Assembly: GCF_026151205.1 (NCBI RefSeq)
Contig: NC_087081.1
Coordinates: forward strand, 5,017,246-5,081,245
From: Bolinopsis microptera
Taxonomy: Eukaryota; Ctenophora; Tentaculata; Lobata; Bolinopsidae
Length of the DNA stretch: 64,000 nt
Reading direction: 5' to 3'
Position numbers and translations under genes: made by a program. The notes under the pieces are model-generated. The model made no database searches. It was not told the DNA's origin and saw nothing but the letters and a program-made list of their open reading frames with translations. Positions 59,101 to 64,000 of the stretch are shown piece after piece; the first letter of the stretch is position 1; each line of letters starts with the position of its first letter.

Positions 59101-62100
59101 ATAATCATAATAATCATAATTATACTTCTTAGACAATATACATGGGATAATCTCTAGAAAAGAATGACAACACTTTCTTCTCTCACACTTTGTGGGTATA
59201 AATGATGACTTGAAAATACACAGTACAATCACAGCTCCACCAATCAGCCCATCCTCACTTTCATTAAGTTTACTTGGTTACGTCAGTCTCGACAAAGTTT
59301 GCAAATACTTCTCGCTAATGACATAGGTATGATAAACTGGATATCATTTAGTCCAGGTTATCGCTAAATGCGATGGGCGTTCGCACAAGGAAACAGACAA
59401 TTTGTTAGGGACTAGGGGAGGGAATGGGGGCGGGGATGCTCGAGGAGAGGGGCGGGGATGCTCGAGGAGAGGGGCGATGTTATCAGGATTACTTATTGTT
59501 AGGGACTAGGGAAGGAATGGGGGCGGGGATGCTCGAGGAGAGGGGCGATGTTATCAGGGGAGGGAATGGGGGCGGGGATGCTCGAGGAGAGGGGCGATGT
59601 TATTAGGGGAGGGAATGGGGGCGGGGATGCTCGAGGAGAGGGGCGATGTTATCAGGGGAGGGAATGGGGGCGGGGATGCTCGAGGAGAGGGGAGATGTTA
59701 TCAGGGGAGGGAATGGTGGCGGGGATGCTCGAGGAGAGGGGCGATGTTATCAGGGGAGGGAATGGGGGCGGTGGATGCTCGAGGAGAGGGGCGATTTTAT
59801 CAGGGGAGGGAATGGGGGCGGGGATGCTCGAGGAGAGGGGCGATGTTATCAGGGGAGGGAATGGGGGCGGGGATGCTCGAGGAGAGGGGCGATGTTATCA
59901 GGGGAGGGAATGGGGGCGGGGATGCTCGAGGAGAGGGGCGATGTTAGGGACTAGGTGAGGGAATGGTGGTGGGGATGCTCGAGGAGAGGGGCGATGTTAT
60001 CAGGGGAGGGAATGGGGGCGGGGATGCTCGAGGAGAGGGGCGATGTTAGGGACTAGGTGAGGGAATGGTGGTGGGGATGCTCGAGGAGAGGGGCGATGTT
60101 ATCAGGGGAGGGAATGGGGGCGGGGATGCTCGAGGAGAGGGGCGATGTTAGGGACTAGGTGAGGGAATGGGGGCGGGGATGCTGGAGGAGAGAGGCGATG
60201 TTATCAGGATTACTTATTAGCTGTTCTATCAGAGTATCAGAGCATGTTTAAAGTTTTGTTAGCGCAACTTACGTCGAGTTTCACGTCGTCACAGTACACT
60301 GGCATATTGAGGATTACCTCACCGATCTCTCTATTCATGTCCTCTGCTAACAATCGAGCCCGGGCTGACTTTTCTATTCTCTGTGATTCAGCACGAGCAA
60401 CTTCTTTGTTTATACTGAGATAAGATTAGTTCAGTCGACCTAAATTATAACATTTCTGAGCCTTATTCGGCTCAGGATTTCATTGATTCTTAAATGTGTT
60501 TACATGTTAACGGTGAAATGAGCTTACCACAGTCCACACTTATTATTACATAGATATCATGGATATGACGCTAGAACATTCCTTAGAGTACTGTAAATCA
60601 TAATGAAACCTCATTATTCATAACAGATAAATTTTTATAAATTATTGTTCAACATGAAGTAGACAGATAATTACTTTGAGCAAATGTCTTTGATCTTTTC
60701 TAAACATTCTGTCATTCGATTGTGTTCTTCTGTGGCAGTTTTCGTGTATTTATGTATCTGAAAATATGGAATTTAGTTTCAGGCTGAATAAAAAACGTGC
60801 GATGAGTGGAAAATATTTGAACAGACCTTAATTTCAAAAATAAATTCAGCTACAAAATACAAATTAATGTTTGTACAACAGAAAATAATAAATGAACACT
60901 ACGCAACAAAAAAAACATGCCACCCGCAACAATGGAGACATAATATAGTGGAAACACATGGTAACACATGGTAACACATGGTAACACATGGTAACACATG
61001 GTAACACATGGTAACACATGGTAACACATGGTAACACATGGTAACACATGGTAACACAACAGTGCAACAAAGTTTTACCTGCTGTATTAGGAGGGGGTAT
61101 TTTGTGACCCGTTGCATGGGGTTGGGAAGCAGCTCCTTTAAATGTTTCCTCCTGCACTGTGGGTTTGATTCACATTCCAGCAGAAACGCTGCAAAGTCTG
61201 TGTTTCTCATTTTCTCCTGAATTATTTAGCTTAAAATATCGATACAAGAACTTGAAATAAAAGTTTTTAAAACTAATTAAAATCAAAATTTTGAAAAATT
61301 CCAAATTTGGCTAAAGTTAAAAAATTATTTATCAAAGAAAAATAGTTTTTAGACTTTACCTTTAAAACCATCAAGGAATCCGTTAAATTTATACAATATT
61401 TAACTATTTCCTTCTCGAATTCAGGATTTGAGAGAAACTTTGAGATATAAGGTCCTATAGAGTCAACGTATTCATTTGAGCCTTGTAAGCTCACCAAATC
61501 GTTTTTAAAACCCCCTGAAAATCAATTTTATAGTGAGCTATTTTCCATAAACCGTGACGGTGACAAAATAAGGATTAATTGGTCACGTAATAAAGGAGCA
61601 ATTAAGAAAATGGTATGAGAATATTTAAAATTTTATTTGGGTTTATTTCTGGACATTGGCTTTTGTGCCAACTCAAAAGATATTAACCAGAACTAATAAA
61701 ATTGAGCAACAGCATAAAAATAAAGTGTAGAATTCAGTCTCGACTTACGATGCAGATCTACTAAAGACGAAAGGTTGAGGAATATTCTATTTGATAAGGC
61801 TGAATTTATAATGCTGTGGGTTTCCAACGGTTCTTGGTATGCCTGAAGATATTTGTCTTTAGATGGAATGAAATTATTTTATTACTATTTAAATTTTATT
61901 TCATGGAATTTGAAAGATTTAAGCACAAAAAACTGTCAGTTTCAAACCTTTTGGAGAAGTAAAAGGCATCTCAGGAAAGTTTTCTCAGTGTGGATGAATT
62001 CTGCTATAACATCTTGTCGTTTGATGTCATGGGTAGACAGTGAACTCTGAAACATTAGTTGATTTAAGCTCTTGTTATCGTAACGTGGATTTCTAGATTG

Positions 62101-63627
62101 AGGTAACTCATTACTATTAGCTATTCTAATAATAAAAGACTACATGTTTTTTGTCCCTGACCAGTCGTTCACCGGCCCCTAACCGGCCCCTAACCGGTCA
62201 CTAACCAGCCACTAACCGGCCACCAATCAGCCACTAACCAGCCACTAACCAGCCACTAACCAGCCACTAACCGGCCACTAACGGGTCACTTACCGTTGGG
62301 AACCTGGCAGACCAAGGTCGGTTCTCATCCTCCACATCAAAGTCACTGTCCACACCGCTCAGGATGAACTCCTGGTGGGACTTCAACGTGGATGACTGGC
62401 TCGCGTTGTCAACTGAGTTGGATCGTCGGAGCGCTGAAACGAGGCAAGGTTTAGAATAAGAGATTAGTGAAAGTCCGCGGTGCCGTGGATTTGATGAACA
62501 GGTTTTAATTGTATTCATCTACAATGTTATCGACGGTAGCATATTAAGATATCAAATTTAGAATAAAACGTATTTTTATCAAATTAATCCAGACCTGTCA
62601 TAAATTGAACTAAAATATGAAAAAAACTAACGTATTCAAAAAGGAACATTCAGATCCAAATTTAAATCGTCTAAATAAAAAAGAAAATAAAGACGCACAT
62701 CGTGGCAGGGGAGGAATAGAAGTAGATCCCTCGCTCTGAGCCCTATACAAAATAAAATTACAAGAGTATCTTTTGTTGATTGCCATGCTGGCCATGCCCT
62801 GGCAGGGAGTCAAATACGGCCGGTTTGACGACAGTGAATCTGCAGGACCGTGTGTTATGTAACCAGCTCCATATGGATAATAACGGAGCTGAAGAACCAG
62901 TACTCTAGTAGCTAATTACAGCGTGTCAATTCAAAGAACCGTGTATCTGTGGTGGTCTGTAGGAGTTATACCACGTTATGGGTGCGTTCAATTAGGCATC
63001 TAATTTATCCTAATTGATCCAATTAAGGAGGTTGGTGCGGCCAATCAGGTGCTCTGGAAGAGGAAAATAACAGGCTGGTCTGGTGCTGTACCACAACCAA
63101 TTCCACACGAGGTTCAGGTTTATTATAATGTGGACGAAAATAAGCTTGTATTTTAGAATTTCTATCTTGGTTTGCTTCTAGAATTTCTATCTTGGTTTGC
63201 TTATAATTGAGGCAGTTTAAACGCTGTCTTTAGTTTAATATAATCTTTCCAGTGCTGCCCATGTCAGAACTGAGTTGCAGTTTCAAGATCGATTGTAAAA
63301 TGTAACAAATAATATGTCAACAAATAATAATCTATCAGATCAAACTATAATACTTCATGGCTTAACCCAATCTTAATTAAATCATTCAATCTAAATAACA
63401 TCACTACCATGTAGCGGAAGAGGCTTCTCCTCAGCGATCGTCAGCAAACACTCCGCACTGCGCGCCTGTTTGGCCTGATAGAAACTCATCTTCTTCTTCT
63501 TGCTCCTTCTCTTGATCATCATGGTCACTCTTCTTGTCAGATACCCCAGGACCCTCCCTAGCCTGTACTCCTCTACGTAGGATAAGTGTACTAGCAAGCT
63601 GGACCAGAGGGAGGACAACTTCAACAT
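53105..63627 (-). CDS. Rho guanine nucleotide exchange factor (DH-PH), 13 exons
   Basis: Catalyses GDP-GTP exchange on a Rho-family GTPase. Exons in coding order: 63408-63627, 62294-62433, 61948-62046, 61749-61842, 61360-61514, 61079-61216, 60675-60757, 60273-60414, 58951-59065, 58355-58478, 58116-58240, 55903-55974 and 53105-53898. All 12 junctions keep phase, for 766 residues. The DH domain is about 124-330 (FIHTEKTFLR; the signature KELLPNPMQRVTKYPLLIQ near 260-280). The PH domain is about 345-450 (VNLVLFEKFIVLFPND, then FYLISKAMPLICPI); the usual C-terminal PH Trp appears replaced in TEEECKIL. The Ser-rich tail has a basic patch (RRGSFFERILPWKSK). The ESNPQCRRKHLKEL stretch recalls RGS-RhoGEFs (ARHGEF1/11/12), but no RGS or PDZ domain is visible. 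Upstream exons beyond 63.6 kb are possible. Introns carry several minisatellites. Confidence 0.88.
54230..54455. repeat. Degenerate GGTTACTGTGGTTACGG repeats
   Basis: About ten imperfect 24-27-bp units built from GTTACTGTGGTTAC, in the last intron of the RhoGEF gene. Confidence 0.75.
54812..55131. repeat. 21-bp minisatellite carrying CACGTG in every unit
   Basis: Fifteen near-identical 21-bp units contain CACGTGATCAGCATGACAA. Only the first and last units vary (GCGTGAC). Because 21 is divisible by 3, all frames on both strands stay open, which explains the 115-154-codon frames. It lies in the last RhoGEF intron. Confidence 0.95.
55815..55912. repeat. Tandem duplication overlapping a splice donor
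   Basis: A segment of about 65 bp ending TGTTTGAAAG...CTAACCGGTG is present twice in tandem. The right copy includes the RhoGEF exon 12 donor (CCG|GTTAGT on the minus strand), and the left copy keeps the same donor-like sequence within the intron. Confidence 0.6.
56185..56285. repeat. Short TGCACATTGAGATCAGGTTA repeats
   Basis: Three to four imperfect tandem copies of a 24-28-bp unit, in a RhoGEF intron. Confidence 0.7.
56417..56565. other. Cloverleaf of nested palindromes in RhoGEF intron
   Basis: An outer 14-bp stem (56417-56430 with 56552-56565, GCGGGCGGA/TCCGCCCGC, one wobble) encloses three adjacent hairpins. These are 56436-56463 (ATATTGCACGCGC arms, 2-base loop), 56467-56503 (ATATGTCC/GGACATAT arms with an inner GGGC/GCCC) and 56507-56546 (CGTATAGCAC/GTGCTATACG arms with an inner GGGCCC pair). 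The block is far richer in G+C and CpG than its surroundings. A further inverted pair, CCACCAGCG (about 56586) and CGCTGGTGG (about 57148), suggests it is one end of an element of about 0.8 kb. Confidence 0.8.
59410..60205. repeat. 49-bp G-rich minisatellite, about 16 copies
   Basis: Units contain GGGGAGGGAATGGGGGCGGG then GATGCTCGAGGAGAGGGGCG. Some units are joined by GTTAGGGACTAGG variants. Four or more G runs per unit on the plus strand could form G-quadruplexes. As 49 is not a multiple of 3, frames rotate and the 60-136-codon plus-strand frames are artefacts. It lies in the RhoGEF intron between exons 8 and 9. Confidence 0.95.
60957..61058. repeat. 10-bp tandem array (GTAACACATG)n
   Basis: Ten perfect copies in the RhoGEF intron, starting 21 bases from the exon 6 donor. 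Confidence 0.95.
62160..62290. repeat. 10-bp tandem array (CCACTAACCA/G)n
   Basis: About 12 copies of CCACTAACCA, CCGGCCCCTAA and related units lie immediately downstream of the RhoGEF exon 2 donor. Confidence 0.9.
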
Positions 63628-64000
63628 GGTGAGGGGGACGAGTCAGACGGGTCACAAGTGAAACAAGTGGGACTAGTGGGACTAGCGGGACTAGTGAGAC
63701 TAGTGAGACTAGTGGGACTAGTGAGACTAGTGAGACTAGTACTACTAAGTCCGATCTCAGGTATGGGAGATGGGATAAAAACGGAGGCTATGTGCGGATG
63801 TAACGCAATGTGATTCAGTGGACTGTGATGATGCAGCTCTGTGTTGTAGTCAGATAGTGGATATGGTATATGGTATAATTGTTGGAGGAATAATACGAAT
63901 AGTCTAATAGTACGTCTGGGGAACAAAGCACTACAGTATCTTGGCAAAGCTGAATAGTTTCTGCAAATGTTGGCAAGGTCATGACTGGATCATAGGATCG
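63628..64000. other. RhoGEF upstream region with ACTAGTGGG repeats
   Basis: Directly upstream of the RhoGEF start codon (minus strand). At 63655-63745 there are about nine copies of GACTAGTGG/GAGACTAGT. No TATA element stands out. It may be 5' UTR, promoter or intron of a longer gene. Confidence 0.45.

Noticed and set aside
59424-59958. Gly-rich plus-strand frames
   Set aside because: Translations of the 49-bp minisatellite rotating through three frames.

Overview
The window is animal nuclear DNA. Its genes are split by GT-AG introns. The intergenic DNA is A+T-rich and full of tandem repeats and transposon remains. There are non-LTR retrotransposons of the RTE and CR1/L2-like types, a Penelope-like fragment, pogo-like and hAT-like DNA elements and a tRNA-derived SINE. 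One gene encodes a DH-PH Rho exchange factor, a metazoan/fungal signalling family. Short CCCTAA runs fit a TTAGGG-telomere animal. I think of a non-vertebrate aquatic metazoan but cannot name the phylum from sequence alone. There is no bacterial, organellar or CRISPR content.

Layout. 1-5 kb is intergenic, with an 8-bp satellite and a 123-bp hAT-like MITE. 5.0-12.8 kb holds a small minus-strand gene assembled from four short exons; its first intron carries a 3.1-kb foldback element that itself contains a Penelope-like insertion. 14-16.5 kb has a second foldback element, a MOSC-domain pseudogene and a SINE-like tRNA body. 18.9-25.4 kb is a patchwork of duplicated, indel-ridden sequence and two degenerate minisatellites. 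29.6-35.3 kb holds a pogo-like element and a decayed CR1/L2-like LINE interrupted by a 1.35-kb hairpin inserted at TTAA.

The gene-rich part begins at 35.8 kb. In order on the plus strand are: a four-exon secreted cysteine-containing protein; a nine-exon charged protein with two copies of a CxxCxC...CxxCxC...H module; an acidic, serine-rich gene with two alternative first exons; and a five-exon coiled-coil gene whose intron hosts an intact 3.2-kb RTE element. On the minus strand, convergent with these, is a 13-exon RhoGEF (766 aa) filling 53.1-63.6 kb. All exon models were joined by splice-site and reading-phase agreement read by eye; there is no transcript evidence.

Points most worth following are: the paired Cys module, apparently undescribed to me; a possible RNA-pairing switch over an alternative terminal exon (46.8-47.2 kb); the youthful RTE copy; the series of long near-perfect palindromes; the recurrent use of exactly 8-bp tandem units; and a cloverleaf of nested palindromes in a RhoGEF intron.
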